NCBI GenBank assembly: GCA_001730095.1
Contig: MDLF01000096.1
Span: forward strand, 261,682 to 325,681
DNA: 64,000 nt
Reading direction: 5' to 3'
DNA from: Rhodobacteraceae bacterium (ex Bugula neritina AB1)
GTDB lineage: Bacteria; Pseudomonadota; Alphaproteobacteria; Rhodobacterales; Rhodobacteraceae
In this document: one piece after another, positions 9,616-18,142 of the stretch
How the letters are laid out: every line of letters begins with the position of its first letter
Numbering within the stretch: position 1 is the first letter of the stretch
Position numbers and translations under genes: made by a program
The notes under the pieces: generated by a model
The model's input: only the letters and a program-made list of their open reading frames with translations
Databases searched by the model: none
Told to the model about the DNA's origin: nothing

Positions 9616-10074
9616 ATGAGCATCGAAGCAAAACTGAATGAGCTGGGTGTGACCCTGCCTGACGCGCCGGCACCGGCGGCCAACTATGTGCCTTATGTGG
9701 TTGCAGGCGATATGGTTTACATCTCCGGCCAGATTTCCGCGGATGAAAACGGGCTGATCACCGGCACCCTGGGCGATGACATGGATGTCGGCGCAGGCCA
9801 GGCCGCCGCCAAACGCTGCGCGATTGCGCTCTTGGCGCAGCTCAAGGCGGCCTGTGGCGGCGATCTGGATCGTCTGGTACGGGTTGTGAAACTGGGAGCA
9901 TTCGTCAATTCGACTGCGGATTTCACCCAGCAGCCGCAGGTGGTGAACGGGGCGTCCGATTTCCTGGTCGAAGCGCTGGGTGACATCGGCCGCCACGCGC
10001 GTTCCGCCGTCAGCTCGCCCTCGCTGCCGCTGGGCGTTGCGGTTGAAATCGACGGCGTGTTCCAGATCAAATGA
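9616..10074 (+). CDS. RidA family protein (YjgF/YER057c/UK114)
   Basis: A 152-residue RidA-like protein. Classical RidA deaminates reactive enamine/imine intermediates formed by PLP enzymes. This sequence belongs to the longer subgroup with VAGDMVYISGQIS, RLVRVVKLGAFVNS and RSAVSSPSLPLGVAVEIDGVFQ, the last carrying the conserved RsAv arginine. The start at 9616 follows GGAGGAAT with good spacing, although the frame is open upstream. It overlaps the next gene by ATGA. Subfamily members can lack deaminase activity, so the exact role is not assured. Confidence 0.85.
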   Translation: MSIEAKLNELGVTLPDAPAPAANYVPYVVAGDMVYISGQISADENGLITGTLGDDMDVGAGQAAAKRCAIALLAQLKAACGGDLDRLVRVVKLGAFVNSTADFTQQPQVVNGASDFLVEALGDIGRHARSAVSSPSLPLGVAVEIDGVFQIK

Positions 10075-10844
10075 CGCCGTCCCTGCCTGCCGCCTTTCTG
10101 AACCTGCCGCTGGCACACCGCGCGCTGCATGACGTGGCCGACGGACGCCCGGAAAACAGCCGGGCGGCCATTCGGGCGGCCATCGCGGCAGGCTACGGGA
10201 TCGAGATCGACCTGCAGCTGTCCAGGGACGGCTGCGCCATGGTCTTTCATGACTATGATCTGGACCGGCTGGCCCAAGGCGCCGGTCCGGTCCGGGCGCT
10301 GACCCGCGATGAATTGCGCGCGATCCCGCTGAAAGGTGGCGATGGCGAGGGCATCCCGGATCTGGCCGAAGTGCTGGAGCTGGTGGCGGGGCAGGTGCCG
10401 CTGCTGATCGAGCTGAAAGACCAGCATGGGGAAATGGGGGTCACCGACGGCCAGCTGGAACTGGCGGCGGTGGAGGCGCTTCGGGGGTATTCCGGCCTCG
10501 CAGCGCTGATGTCCTTTAATCCGAATTCGGTTGTGCAGCTTGCGGAACTGGCGCCGCAGACACCTCGCGGCATCGTCACCAGCGCCTATGATCCGGCGGA
10601 GTGGCCGGAATTGCCTGAAACGCTGTGCGGCCATTTGCGCGGCATTCCCGACTATGACCGGTCGCAGAGCTGTTTTATCAGCCATGAGGCGCATGATCTG
10701 TCCCGGCAGCGGGTGCAGGATCTGCGAGAGGCTGGCGCGGCCATCCTGTGCTGGACCGTTAAGTCGGCGGAACAGGAAAATGCCGCGCGTGTTTTTGCCG
10801 ATAATGTTACATTTGAACAATACCTTTCGCCGCTAACGTCTTGA
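10071..10844 (+). CDS. Glycerophosphodiester phosphodiesterase
   Basis: A 257-residue GDPD-family TIM barrel, expected to hydrolyse glycerophosphodiesters to glycerol 3-phosphate and an alcohol. The motifs HRALHD..PENSRAAIRAAIAAGYGIEIDLQLSRDGCAMVFHD give the paired active-site histidines and the metal-binding E-x-D. LLIELK supplies the later acid. No signal peptide is present, so it is cytoplasmic like UgpQ. It overlaps ridA by four bases and belongs to a four-gene run with the acyltransferase and pterin dehydratase, a grouping with no obvious shared pathway. Confidence 0.85.
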   Translation: MTPSLPAAFLNLPLAHRALHDVADGRPENSRAAIRAAIAAGYGIEIDLQLSRDGCAMVFHDYDLDRLAQGAGPVRALTRDELRAIPLKGGDGEGIPDLAEVLELVAGQVPLLIELKDQHGEMGVTDGQLELAAVEALRGYSGLAALMSFNPNSVVQLAELAPQTPRGIVTSAYDPAEWPELPETLCGHLRGIPDYDRSQSCFISHEAHDLSRQRVQDLREAGAAILCWTVKSAEQENAARVFADNVTFEQYLSPLTS

Positions 10845-10892
10845 TCGTGCAGGGGCAGACCCCACATCTTTGATGCGGTGCGGAGGAATTGC

Positions 10893-12080
10893 ATGGCTCA
10901 GGCGCAAATCGACATTCGGGTGCTGACGTCGCTGTCGCAAATCACGGCAGAGGACTGGGATGCCTGTGCCTGCCCGGAGGCCGTCGACGGCAGTCGCCCG
11001 CTGGATCCTTTCACCACCCACCGCTTCCTGAGCGCGCTTGAAGACAGCGGCTCGGTCGGGCCTGGCACCGGCTGGCAACCGCAGTATCTGACCGCCTATG
11101 AAGGCAGTCGCCTGATCGCCTGCGCCCCGCTTTATGCCAAGGGGCACAGTCAGGGCGAATACATCTTTGACCATAACTGGGCGCATGCCTATGAGCAGGC
11201 AGGCGGTCATTATTATCCCAAGCTGCAGATCGCGGTTCCCTTTACCCCGGCCACCGGGCGTCGGTTTCTGGTCCGCCCCGGTTTTGACGGTATCGGCCAT
11301 TCGGCGCTGTTGCAGGGGGCCGTGCAGCTGGCATCGAACAACAGCCTGTCGTCGCTGCATGTGACCTTCTGCACCCAGGACGAAGCGCATCTGGGCGCGG
11401 AAATGGGGCTGATGCTGCGCAGCTCGCAGCAGTTTCACTGGCAAAATGATGGCTACGCCGATTTCGAAGGGTTCATGCGGGCGCTGTCGTCGCGCAAGCG
11501 CAAGAACATCCGCAAGGAACGGATGCAGGCGCAATGCTTTGGCGGGGTTATCCGGGTGTTTCGGGGGGACGAACTGCTCCCGGAGCACTGGGATGCTTTC
11601 TGGGAGTTTTATCAGGACACCGGCGCCCGCAAGTGGGGTTCGCCTTATCTGACGCGGCAGTTCTTTGACATCGCGCATCGCACAATGGCCGCCGACATCG
11701 CGCTGATTCTGGCAGAGCGTAATGGCCGATACATCGCTGGGGCGCTGAATTTCATTGGCCGGGAAACGCTTTATGGCCGCTATTGGGGATGTGTCGAACA
11801 GCATCCCTGCCTGCATTTCGAGCTGTGCTATTATCAGGCCATAGAGCTGGCGATTGCCCTGGGCCTTGACCGGGCCGAGGCCGGCGCGCAGGGTGAGCAC
11901 AAGCTGGCGCGCGGCTACATGCCCTGCCAGACACACAGCCTGCACTGGATCGGCGATCCTGGCTTTGCCGGAGCTGTTGCACGCTACCTTGAGGCCGAAC
12001 GGGCGGCCACCGAGGAAGAAATTGAAATCTTGACCGACTACGGCCCGTTCCGCAAAGCCCATGTGGAGGAGCAAGAATGA
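10893..12080 (+). CDS. FemAB-like GNAT-fold acyltransferase (DUF482)
   Basis: A 395-residue protein of the peptidogalycan/FemAB-like GNAT family (PF04339), whose biochemical role is not established. Recognisable stretches are [65 protein letters not shown] and [26 protein letters not shown]-terminal [21 protein letters not shown] segment is typical of the group. The start at 10893 has GGAGGAATTGC before it; an earlier ATG at 10878 overlaps this ribosome site. It ends in an ATGA overlap with the next gene. Confidence 0.8.
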   Translation: MAQAQIDIRVLTSLSQITAEDWDACACPEAVDGSRPLDPFTTHRFLSALEDSGSVGPGTGWQPQYLTAYEGSRLIACAPLYAKGHSQGEYIFDHNWAHAYEQAGGHYYPKLQIAVPFTPATGRRFLVRPGFDGIGHSALLQGAVQLASNNSLSSLHVTFCTQDEAHLGAEMGLMLRSSQQFHWQNDGYADFEGFMRALSSRKRKNIRKERMQAQCFGGVIRVFRGDELLPEHWDAFWEFYQDTGARKWGSPYLTRQFFDIAHRTMAADIALILAERNGRYIAGALNFIGRETLYGRYWGCVEQHPCLHFELCYYQAIELAIALGLDRAEAGAQGEHKLARGYMPCQTHSLHWIGDPGFAGAVARYLEAERAATEEEIEILTDYGPFRKAHVEEQE

Positions 12081-12385
12081 CGGAAAAACTGTCCGACGCC
12101 ACCCGCGGCCCGCTGCTGGAGCCGCTGTTCGCCACCGGCTGGAAAATGGTGGATGGCCGCGATGCCATTACCAAGACATTCAAGTTCAGTAACTTCGCTG
12201 ATGCCTTTGGCTGGATGACCCGCGCCGCGATCTGGGCGGAAAAGTGGAACCATCATCCGGAATGGAGCAATGTCTACAACCGGGTCACAGTTGTGCTGAC
12301 GACCCATGATGTGGACGGTCTCAGCGCCCAGGACGCCAAGCTGGCCCGCAAAATGGACGGGATGTTCGGCGAACCGCAAGAGTAA
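12077..12385 (+). CDS. phhB: 4a-hydroxytetrahydrobiopterin dehydratase
   Basis: A 102-residue pterin-4a-carbinolamine dehydratase that recycles the pterin cofactor after aromatic hydroxylation. The family signature [29 protein letters not shown] carries the catalytic His-His pair and the later His. It overlaps the acyltransferase stop by four bases. No phenylalanine hydroxylase is in the window, so the partner enzyme is unknown. The protein may also serve in molybdopterin or regulatory roles, as proposed for relatives. Confidence 0.85.
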   Translation: MTEKLSDATRGPLLEPLFATGWKMVDGRDAITKTFKFSNFADAFGWMTRAAIWAEKWNHHPEWSNVYNRVTVVLTTHDVDGLSAQDAKLARKMDGMFGEPQE

Positions 12386-12423
12386 GCAGAGCTGCCTTGG
12401 AAATAGGTAAGCTGTTCTGTCCA

Positions 12424-12445
12424 AATGTTTCGCGCGCGAAACATT
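12424..12445. promoter_or_regulatory. 22-bp perfect palindrome resembling parS
   Basis: The palindrome centres on TGTTTCGCGCGCGAAACA and is perfect over 22 bases. Its arms TGTTTC and GAAACA equal those of the ParB site parS (TGTTTC-N4-GAAACA), but the spacer here is six bases instead of four. It lies between the convergent phhB and peroxiredoxin genes, so a promoter operator is less likely. A hairpin role in RNA is possible. Confidence 0.5.
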
Positions 12446-12494
12446 CCGGCAGGATTTATGACATAATTTTTTACGAAATATTAAGGAGTTGGAC

Positions 12495-12522
12495 CTGCGG
12501 CACCCAGGGAAAGGTGCCGCAG
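12495..12522. terminator. Hairpin between phhB and peroxiredoxin
   Basis: A perfect 10-bp stem CTGCGGCACC with GGTGCCGCAG and an 8-base loop, placed between two convergent genes. There is no T-run on either side, so it is a plausible but not classical bidirectional terminator. Confidence 0.5.
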
Positions 12523-12533
12523 GCTGCAGGGCG

Positions 12534-13022
12534 TCAGCCCATCGCGTCTAACAGTCCCTCGCCAGCGGACAGTTCGCATTGGCCGGGGTTTTCTTCCTGA
12601 TTGAACACTGTGACCACCCCGTCCTCGACCAGCATGGCATAGCGCAGCGAGCGACCGATCAGGCCCGCGGGCGGCGCGTCAAACCGCATGCCGATGGCAT
12701 TGGTGAAGGTGCATTCCGCATCCCCCAGCATGGTGATCCCGGCTGCAGTTGCACCGGTGGCCTCGCCCCAGGCGGCCATAACAAAAGGGTCATTGCCTGA
12801 GATGCAGATGATCTCGTCCACCCCCTTGGCGGCAAACTGATCCTTGGTACGAATAAAACTCGGCACATGGGCGGAATGGCAGGTGGGGGTGAAGGCGCCC
12901 GGAACCGCAAAGATCGCAACCTTGCGGCCTGCCACCTTGTCCGAGATCTTCACTTCTTCGGGGCCGTTGTCTCCTATCCGCGTCAGGGTGGCCTCTGGCA
13001 GCCTGTCTCCGGCAGAAATCAT
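12534..13022 (-). CDS. Peroxiredoxin (Prx5 type)
   Basis: A 162-residue Prx5-family thiol peroxidase that reduces hydroperoxides. The peroxidatic Cys48 lies in PGAFTPTCHS. HVPSFIRTKDQFAAKGVDEIICISGNDPFVMAAW and GLIGRSLRYAMLVEDG are typical of the bacterial Prx5/PMP20 group. A further Cys in ENPGQCELSAG near the C-terminus could be a resolving residue. The start at 13022 was chosen because GAGGAACG precedes it. The frame is open 50 codons upstream but that translation is unlike the family. It is divergent from the FAD reductase gene, with 95 bases between them. Confidence 0.9.
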   Translation of the reverse strand: MISAGDRLPEATLTRIGDNGPEEVKISDKVAGRKVAIFAVPGAFTPTCHSAHVPSFIRTKDQFAAKGVDEIICISGNDPFVMAAWGEATGATAAGITMLGDAECTFTNAIGMRFDAPPAGLIGRSLRYAMLVEDGVVTVFNQEENPGQCELSAGEGLLDAMG

Positions 13023-13117
13023 TGCACGTTCCTCTTTCTCATGTTTGCGTTTTTGGGGGCCGCGTATATACGGTCCGGTGGAAGCGTGACGGGAACTATG
13101 GCAGGAGGCAAGGGGAT

Positions 13118-14329
13118 ATGTCCCACATCGTCGTGATCGGAGCAGGGCAGGCGGGATCCTCGCTGGTTGCAAAGCTGCGCAAGGACGGGTTTGACGGAGA
13201 GATCACTCTGATCGGCGCCGAACAGGCGCTGCCCTATCAGCGGCCACCGCTGTCCAAAGCCTATCTGTTGGGCGACATGGAGCTGGAGCGGCTGTTTCTG
13301 CGCCCCGAGAGCTTTTATACTGAAAACAACATCACCCTGAAGCTGGGTCGACGCGTCACCGGGATCGACCCGGCGGCCAAGACCGTGAGCTTGGGTGACG
13401 ATGTGATCTCTTACGACCAGCTGGCACTGACCACCGGGTCCGACCCGCGCCGCCTGCCTGCTGCCATTGGCGGCGATCTGGACGGCGTTTACGTGGTGCG
13501 CGGGCTGACAGACGTGGATGCCATGGCGCCGAATGTGACCGAAGGCAAGCACGCGCTGATCGTCGGCGGCGGCTATATCGGGCTGGAGGCAGCTGCAGTC
13601 TGCGCCAAGCGCGGTGTCAAGGTGACGCTGGTTGAGATGGCGGACCGCATCCTGCAGCGGGTTGCAGCCCCTGAGACCTCCGATTTCTTCCGCAGCCTGC
13701 ACAGCAGTCACGGAGTGGATATCCGCGAGGGCGTTGGTGTGGAACGGCTGGAAGGTGAAGATGGAAAGGTCACCCGCGCGTTGCTGAGCGGCGGTGAAAC
13801 CGTGAATGTGGATTTCGTGGTGGTCGGCGTCGGCATCACGCCTTCTGCGCAGCTGGCAGAGATGGCAGGGCTGGAGCTGGAGAACGGCATCAAGGTGGAC
13901 GCCAAGGGGCGCAGCTCTGATGCGTGCATCTGGTCTGCGGGCGACTGCGCCTCCTTCCCGTTCCAGGGCGGTCGTATCCGGCTGGAAAGCGTGCCGAACG
14001 CCATCGATCAGGCCGAAGTGGTGGCACAGAACATGATGGGCGCGGACAAGGATTACATTGCAACGCCCTGGTTCTGGTCCGATCAGTATGACGTCAAGCT
14101 GCAGATTGCTGGGCTGAACACCGGTTACGACAATGTTGTCACCCGCCAGAGCGAAGGCAGCCAGGTCTCCTTCTGGTACTACAAGGGCGACCAGCTGGTG
14201 GCCGTGGATGCGATGAACGACCCGCGCGCCTATATGGTGGCCAAACGGCTGATCGATGCGGGCAAGACCGCCGACAAGTCGGTTGCCGGCGACTCCGCCG
14301 CAGATCTGAAGCCGCTCCTGAAAGCGTGA
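13118..14329 (+). CDS. FAD-dependent ferredoxin/rubredoxin reductase family protein
   Basis: A 403-residue oxidoreductase like rhodocoxin/putidaredoxin reductases, moving electrons from NAD(P)H through FAD to a small iron-sulfur protein. The first Rossmann motif is IVVIGAGQAGSSLVAKLRKDGFDGEI (residues 4-29) and the second ALIVGGGYIGLEAAAV (about 147-162). The FAD-binding CIWSAGDCASFP follows near 270, then a C-terminal reductase domain (VKLQIAGLNTGYDNVV). AGGGGAT precedes the ATG. The stop overlaps the GTG start of rsmD. No partner ferredoxin is encoded nearby. Confidence 0.85.
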   Translation: MSHIVVIGAGQAGSSLVAKLRKDGFDGEITLIGAEQALPYQRPPLSKAYLLGDMELERLFLRPESFYTENNITLKLGRRVTGIDPAAKTVSLGDDVISYDQLALTTGSDPRRLPAAIGGDLDGVYVVRGLTDVDAMAPNVTEGKHALIVGGGYIGLEAAAVCAKRGVKVTLVEMADRILQRVAAPETSDFFRSLHSSHGVDIREGVGVERLEGEDGKVTRALLSGGETVNVDFVVVGVGITPSAQLAEMAGLELENGIKVDAKGRSSDACIWSAGDCASFPFQGGRIRLESVPNAIDQAEVVAQNMMGADKDYIATPWFWSDQYDVKLQIAGLNTGYDNVVTRQSEGSQVSFWYYKGDQLVAVDAMNDPRAYMVAKRLIDAGKTADKSVAGDSAADLKPLLKA

Positions 14330-14931
14330 GGATCATTGCCGGAGACTTCCGCGGCCGGGCCTTGGCCGCGGTGGGCAAAGGGGACGCAGGCGCCCATCTG
14401 CGCCCCACCACGGACCGGGTGCGCGAAAGCCTGTTCAATGTGCTGATGCACACTGGCGCCATTCCCGGCGCCCGGGTGCTGGATCTGTTCGCGGGCACGG
14501 GTGCACTGGGGCTGGAGGCGCTGTCGCGCGGCGCGGCTGAAGTGCTGTTTGTGGATGACGGGCGCGTCTCTGGCGGGCTGATCAAAAAGAATATCGGCAT
14601 CTGCCGGTCAGAGGACCGTTGCACACTGGCCCGCCGCGATGCGCAAAAGCTTGGGGCGAACCCGGATGCGCCCTATGACCTGATCTTCCTCGATCCCCCT
14701 TACGGCAAAGGACTGGGCGAGAAGGCGCTGGCAGCGGCGGTCAAAGGCGGCTGGGTGGCAGATGACGCGCTGGTGGTTTGGGAAGAAAGCACCGCGATGT
14801 CGGCGCCCGAAGGATTCGAACTGCAGGACAGCCGCAAATACGGCGACACGCATATCACGTTGATGTGGCACAGTAAAAACAGTCAGCCGCAAATACGGCG
14901 ACACGCATATCACGTTGATGTGGCACAGTAA
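14326..14931 (+). CDS. rsmD: 16S rRNA guanine-966 N2-methyltransferase RsmD, altered C-terminus
   Basis: A 201-residue SAM-dependent methyltransferase acting on G966 of 16S rRNA. The SAM site is VLDLFAGTGALGLEALSRGA and the catalytic motif IFLDPPYGKGLGEKAL. It starts with GTG overlapping the upstream TGA. A 55-bp tandem duplication at its 3' end (14829-14883 repeated at 14884-14938) shifts the frame. The expected ending ..MWHSKNSQP is replaced by SKNSQPQIRRHAYHVDVAQ, and the original ending now lies in the second copy. The catalytic core is untouched, so function is probably retained. Confidence 0.9.
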   Translation: MRIIAGDFRGRALAAVGKGDAGAHLRPTTDRVRESLFNVLMHTGAIPGARVLDLFAGTGALGLEALSRGAAEVLFVDDGRVSGGLIKKNIGICRSEDRCTLARRDAQKLGANPDAPYDLIFLDPPYGKGLGEKALAAAVKGGWVADDALVVWEESTAMSAPEGFELQDSRKYGDTHITLMWHSKNSQPQIRRHAYHVDVAQ

Positions 14932-14938
14932 AAACAGT
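14829..14938 (+). repeat. 55-bp perfect tandem duplication at the 3' end of rsmD
   Basis: Two identical 55-base units lie head to tail, the first at 14829-14883 and the second at 14884-14938, with no mismatch that I can see. The unit length is not a multiple of three, so the reading frame changes in the second unit. Perfect identity suggests either a recent event or an assembly artefact. Confidence 0.95.
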
Positions 14939-15064
14939 CAACCTTAAGGTAATTTCATTTCCCCAATTGCTTGAAATTGCATTTGCAAATTCAACCTTTG
15001 ACCAGTATTGGGGCTGTGTTTTTGACATTTCACCGCCCTTTCTGGCGGATTTAAAGGATCGAAA

Positions 15065-15391
15065 ATGAAAACCGCAAAGTTTCTTGGCCTGCTGGCAGCA
15101 GGCTCTCTGTTTCTATCCGGCTGTGTGTCGCCGGAAGTTGTGACCACGACCAACGTTGATGACGGTTCGCTGACTTGCGAAGACATCAAAACCCAGATGG
15201 CGCAGCTGGATGAAATCCGGGCTGAAGCCAAGAAGGGCAAAACAGCATCCGGTGCCAATGTCGCTGCGGCAATTCTGTTCTGGCCGGCTGTGATCGGCAA
15301 CTATGCGAATGCCAACGAGGCGCTGGAAGCGGTGAATAAGCGCCATGAGGTGCTGGTTGGACTGGCGCAGAAGAAACGCTGCAAGTTCTGA
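15065..15391 (+). CDS. Small putative lipoprotein
   Basis: A 108-residue protein with a clear lipoprotein signal MKTAKFLGLLAAGSLFLSGC (lipid Cys at 20). A polar stretch with a second Cys pair (LTCEDIKTQ.. and KKRCKF) and a hydrophobic glycine/alanine segment (GANVAAAILFWPAVIGNYANANEA) follow. That last segment resembles small lipoproteins with a glycine-zipper-like or membrane-associated helix, often annotated as metal ABC transporter-like or unknown. A strong terminator follows. I do not recognise a defined function. Confidence 0.75.
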   Translation: MKTAKFLGLLAAGSLFLSGCVSPEVVTTTNVDDGSLTCEDIKTQMAQLDEIRAEAKKGKTASGANVAAAILFWPAVIGNYANANEALEAVNKRHEVLVGLAQKKRCKF

Positions 15392-15417
15392 TAGGAACAG
15401 CACCGCAGTTCCTAGAG

Positions 15418-15444
15418 ATGCAGGGGGCGTCCCCTGCATTTTTG
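15418..15444 (+). terminator. Terminator after the lipoprotein gene
   Basis: A perfect 9-bp stem ATGCAGGGG with CCCCTGCAT, loop GCGT, followed by TTTTTG. It is 26 bases after the stop codon and is a textbook intrinsic terminator. Confidence 0.9.
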
Positions 15445-15550
15445 TTGGGTTGATACCCTACAGCATTGCGTTGAATACAGAGCAAGTTGATAAAGTTCTT
15501 TAAGCCCCAGTGGGGCAGGCTTTGCTTGAGCTGCAAAAAGACCGTTTCCT

Positions 15551-16213
15551 ATGCCCAAAACCTTGCCGACTCCAAAGCTGGTGATCTTTGATTGCGACGG
15601 CGTGCTGGTGGACAGCGAGCCGGCATCGAACCAGGTGCTGATTGAAAATCTGGCCCGCCATGGGCTGAAGCTGACAATCGAACAGTCGATGGAGTATTTC
15701 GTTGGCGGCACCCTGTCCGGGGTGATGGCCAGGGCCCGCAGCCTGGGCGCAGAGCTGCCGGAAGACTGGATCGCGGAGGTCAGCGCCGAAATCTTTGCCC
15801 GGCTGCGGCAAGAGGTGCCGCTGATGCCGGGCATTACCGAACTTCTGGCCCGGCTTGATGCCGAGGGTATCCCGGTCTGCGTTGCCTCAAACGGCAGCGA
15901 GGAGAAGATGCGCATCACCCTGGGTCAGAACGGTCTGTGGGAGCGGTTTCACCCGCTCGCCATGTTTTCAGCTCAGGCGCTGGGAGTGGCCAAGCCGGAC
16001 CCCGGCCTGTTCCTGGCGGCGGCCAGCCACTTTGGCGTGCAGGCGCGCGATTGCCTGGTGATCGAGGACAGCGGCAGCGGTGTGACGGCTGCGGTGCGGG
16101 CGGGCATGCGCTGCCTGGGCTTTGCGCCGCAGGAGCAGGGCCAGACGCTGGCGGCTTTGGGGGCCGAAGTGTTCGCGGATATGGAAGAGGTGCCTGCGCT
16201 TTTGTCGATCTGA
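15551..16213 (+). CDS. HAD-family hydrolase, phosphoglucomutase/phosphatase-like
   Basis: A 220-residue haloacid dehalogenase of subfamily IA. Motif I is VIFDCDGVLVDSEP (nucleophile Asp14 and Asp16), motif II ASNGS, the motif III Lys is in GVAKPDPGLFLAA, and motif IV is VIEDSGSGVTAA. A small alpha-helical cap sits between motifs I and II. It is close to YieH/GS1-type and beta-phosphoglucomutase-like phosphatases. The substrate cannot be read from sequence. It stands alone, downstream of the lipoprotein terminator. Confidence 0.85.
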   Translation: MPKTLPTPKLVIFDCDGVLVDSEPASNQVLIENLARHGLKLTIEQSMEYFVGGTLSGVMARARSLGAELPEDWIAEVSAEIFARLRQEVPLMPGITELLARLDAEGIPVCVASNGSEEKMRITLGQNGLWERFHPLAMFSAQALGVAKPDPGLFLAAASHFGVQARDCLVIEDSGSGVTAAVRAGMRCLGFAPQEQGQTLAALGAEVFADMEEVPALLSI

Positions 16214-16237
16214 GGCAGCCCTGCTAGGTTTCCGGCC

Positions 16238-16459
16238 ATGGAGCAGACATTGCGCGGCCCGTTCCTGCCATCTGTTGCGGGAGCCGCAGCCGGAACCGAA
16301 AACAGACCCAAGCCCAAAACGGTCCGGGCGCCGGTGTTCCTTCAGGATGCGGTGACCCCCTGGGTGGATGGCATCTTGCTGCTGGCCCTGTGGCGGCTGC
16401 AGCAGGCAGAGGATCAGGACAGCTCGCTGGCGAAACTCTCTGCTGCTTCTTTCTGGTAA
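16238..16459 (+). CDS. Doubtful small ORF
   Basis: A 73-codon frame starting at ATG 16238 and stopping at TAA 16459, inside repeat family II. The product (MEQTLRGPFLPSVAGAAAGT..) has no recognisable domain and no convincing ribosome site. It fills an otherwise gene-free 293-base gap between the HAD gene and map. It may be a chance frame or a decayed remnant. Confidence 0.2.
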   Translation: MEQTLRGPFLPSVAGAAAGTENRPKPKTVRAPVFLQDAVTPWVDGILLLALWRLQQAEDQDSSLAKLSAASFW

Positions 16460-16491
16460 AAATACCCCGGGGTGCGGGGGCTGGCCCCCGC
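16445..16491 (+). repeat. Family II intergenic repeat, copy a
   Basis: GCTTCTTTCTGG, an A-rich step, then ATACCCCGGGGT and a perfect hairpin (GCGGGGG, 16474-16480, with CCCCCGC, 16485-16491). The same arrangement is seen near 40.68 kb (plus) and 42.85 kb (minus). It is 16 bases beyond the map stop. Confidence 0.8.
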
Positions 16492-16506
16492 GTCTGACCT
16501 GTCGGT

Positions 16507-17316
16507 CTATCCGTAGGTGGGGTGGAATTTTCCGCCCGGCGACAGGGTGAAAATCTCCGCCCCGTCGGCGGTTACCCCGATCGAATGCTCGAACTGCGCC
16601 GACAGCGATTTGTCGCGGGTGACGGCGGTCCATTCGTCCGCCAGGATCTTGGTCTCTGGGCGGCCAAGGTTGATCATCGGCTCGATGGTGAAGAACATGC
16701 CCTCTTCCAGCACCGGGCCGGTGCCGGGGCGACCATAGTGCAGCACGTTGGGCGGCGCGTGGAACACGGTGCCCAGCCCATGGCCGCAGAAGTCGCGCAC
16801 GACGCTCATCCGCTGGCTTTCGGCATAGGATTGAATGGCATGGCCGATGTCGCCAAAAGTATTGCCGGGCTTCACCGCCTCGATCCCCTTCATCAGCGAA
16901 TCATGGGTCACCTGCACAAGGCGCTCTGCCTTGCGTGGCAGCTTGCCGGCCACGAACATGCGCGAGGTGTCGCCGAACCAGCCGTCGACGATCACGGTGA
17001 CATCGATGTTGAGGATATCGCCATCCTTCAGCTTTTTGTCGCCGGGGATACCGTGGCAGACCACATGGTTTACGGAGATGCAGCTGGCGTGCTGATAGCC
17101 CTTGTAGCCGATGGTGGCTGATTTGGCGCCGGCGTCTTCCACCATTTTGGTGATCACGCGGTCGATCTCGCCGGTGGTCTGGCCGGGAACCACATAGGGT
17201 GCAATATCATCCAGAATGCGCGCGGCAAGCGCACCCGCCTTGTGCATGCCGGCATAGTCACCGGGTTCATGAATGCGGATGCCGTCCTTGGTTGTGCGGC
17301 CGTCTTTCGATCTCAT
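16507..17316 (-). CDS. map: Type I methionine aminopeptidase
   Basis: A 269-residue MetAP that removes the initiator methionine from nascent proteins. The metal ligands are visible: the two Asp in DGDILNIDVTVIVDGWFGDTSRMF, His in GHGLGTVFHAPP, Glu in MFFTIEPM and Glu in QFEHSIGV. The N-terminus lacks the zinc-finger extension of eukaryotic enzymes. Start 17316 was preferred over ATG 17331 because GGAGC lies just upstream of it; the longer form would add five residues. Confidence 0.95.
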   Translation of the reverse strand: MRSKDGRTTKDGIRIHEPGDYAGMHKAGALAARILDDIAPYVVPGQTTGEIDRVITKMVEDAGAKSATIGYKGYQHASCISVNHVVCHGIPGDKKLKDGDILNIDVTVIVDGWFGDTSRMFVAGKLPRKAERLVQVTHDSLMKGIEAVKPGNTFGDIGHAIQSYAESQRMSVVRDFCGHGLGTVFHAPPNVLHYGRPGTGPVLEEGMFFTIEPMINLGRPETKILADEWTAVTRDKSLSAQFEHSIGVTADGAEIFTLSPGGKFHPTYG

Positions 17317-17437
17317 CAGGCGAAGCTCCATCGCGTGTTGTCCCGAAGTTATTTAAGGGGTCTTGGACAAAAGGGCCAGAGGCTGCGGAAACGGCCGTGC
17401 CTTGCTGGCGGGAAAGGCCGACTATGGCAGATCTGAG

Positions 17438-18142
17438 TTAAGAAACAGCAGAGACCGGTGCGTCTACTGTAATTTCATCCGGCGAAATACGGGTTGAGTA
17501 GACCAGCCGCTCCACCCCGGCGGCCCGGGCGCTGGCAAAGGCATCTGCATAGGCCGGGTCAATGTCCGCAGCCAGCTGAAAGGTGCTGCAATCGGTGCGC
17601 TGCACCAGATAAAGCATCACTGCCCGGTGGCCCTGCGTGACCATTTTTTCCAGCTCGCCCAGATGCTTGGTGCCGCGTGCTGTAACGCTGTCAGGGAATT
17701 CGGCAAGGCCGGGCTGGCGCGACAGGGTCACGCTTTTGACTTCGACATAGCAATCCGGCAGGCCGTCCTGCTGGAGCAGAAAGTCGATACGGCTCTTCTC
17801 GCCGTATTTCACCTCGGGACGCACGGTTCCATAACCTGCCAGTTCGGCAATTTCCCCGGCTTCCAATGCGGCCCGCAGGGCGCGGTTCGGAACCGAAGTG
17901 TCAACGCCGGTGAAATGGCCGTCTTCATGCTCTACCAGCCGCCAGCCGTATTTCAGCTTCTTCTTGGGGTCATTGTTGGGTTCCAGCCAGACCTTCGTCC
18001 CGGCGGCTGACAGCCCCATCATGCTGCCGGGGTTGGCGCAATGGGCGGTGATCTCCTGCCCATTCTCGAGCCGGCAATCGGCCAGAAAGCGTTTGTAGCG
18101 TCGGATCAGAGTGGCGGGGATCAGAGGTTGAGAAAATCGCAT
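17438..18142 (-). CDS. sfsA: DNA/RNA nuclease SfsA homologue
   Basis: A 234-residue SfsA family protein. The E. coli founder was named for sugar fermentation stimulation and later linked to nucleic-acid binding or nuclease folds. An OB-like N-terminal part (RRYKRFLADCRLENGQEITAHCANPGSMMGL) precedes a PD-(D/E)XK-like core: SRIDFLLQQDG, then CYVEVKSVTLSRQPGLAEFPDSVTARGTKHLGEL. Both parts are well conserved. It lies 121 bases upstream of map on the same strand. The physiological role is uncertain. Confidence 0.85.
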   Translation of the reverse strand: MRFSQPLIPATLIRRYKRFLADCRLENGQEITAHCANPGSMMGLSAAGTKVWLEPNNDPKKKLKYGWRLVEHEDGHFTGVDTSVPNRALRAALEAGEIAELAGYGTVRPEVKYGEKSRIDFLLQQDGLPDCYVEVKSVTLSRQPGLAEFPDSVTARGTKHLGELEKMVTQGHRAVMLYLVQRTDCSTFQLAADIDPAYADAFASARAAGVERLVYSTRISPDEITVDAPVSAVS

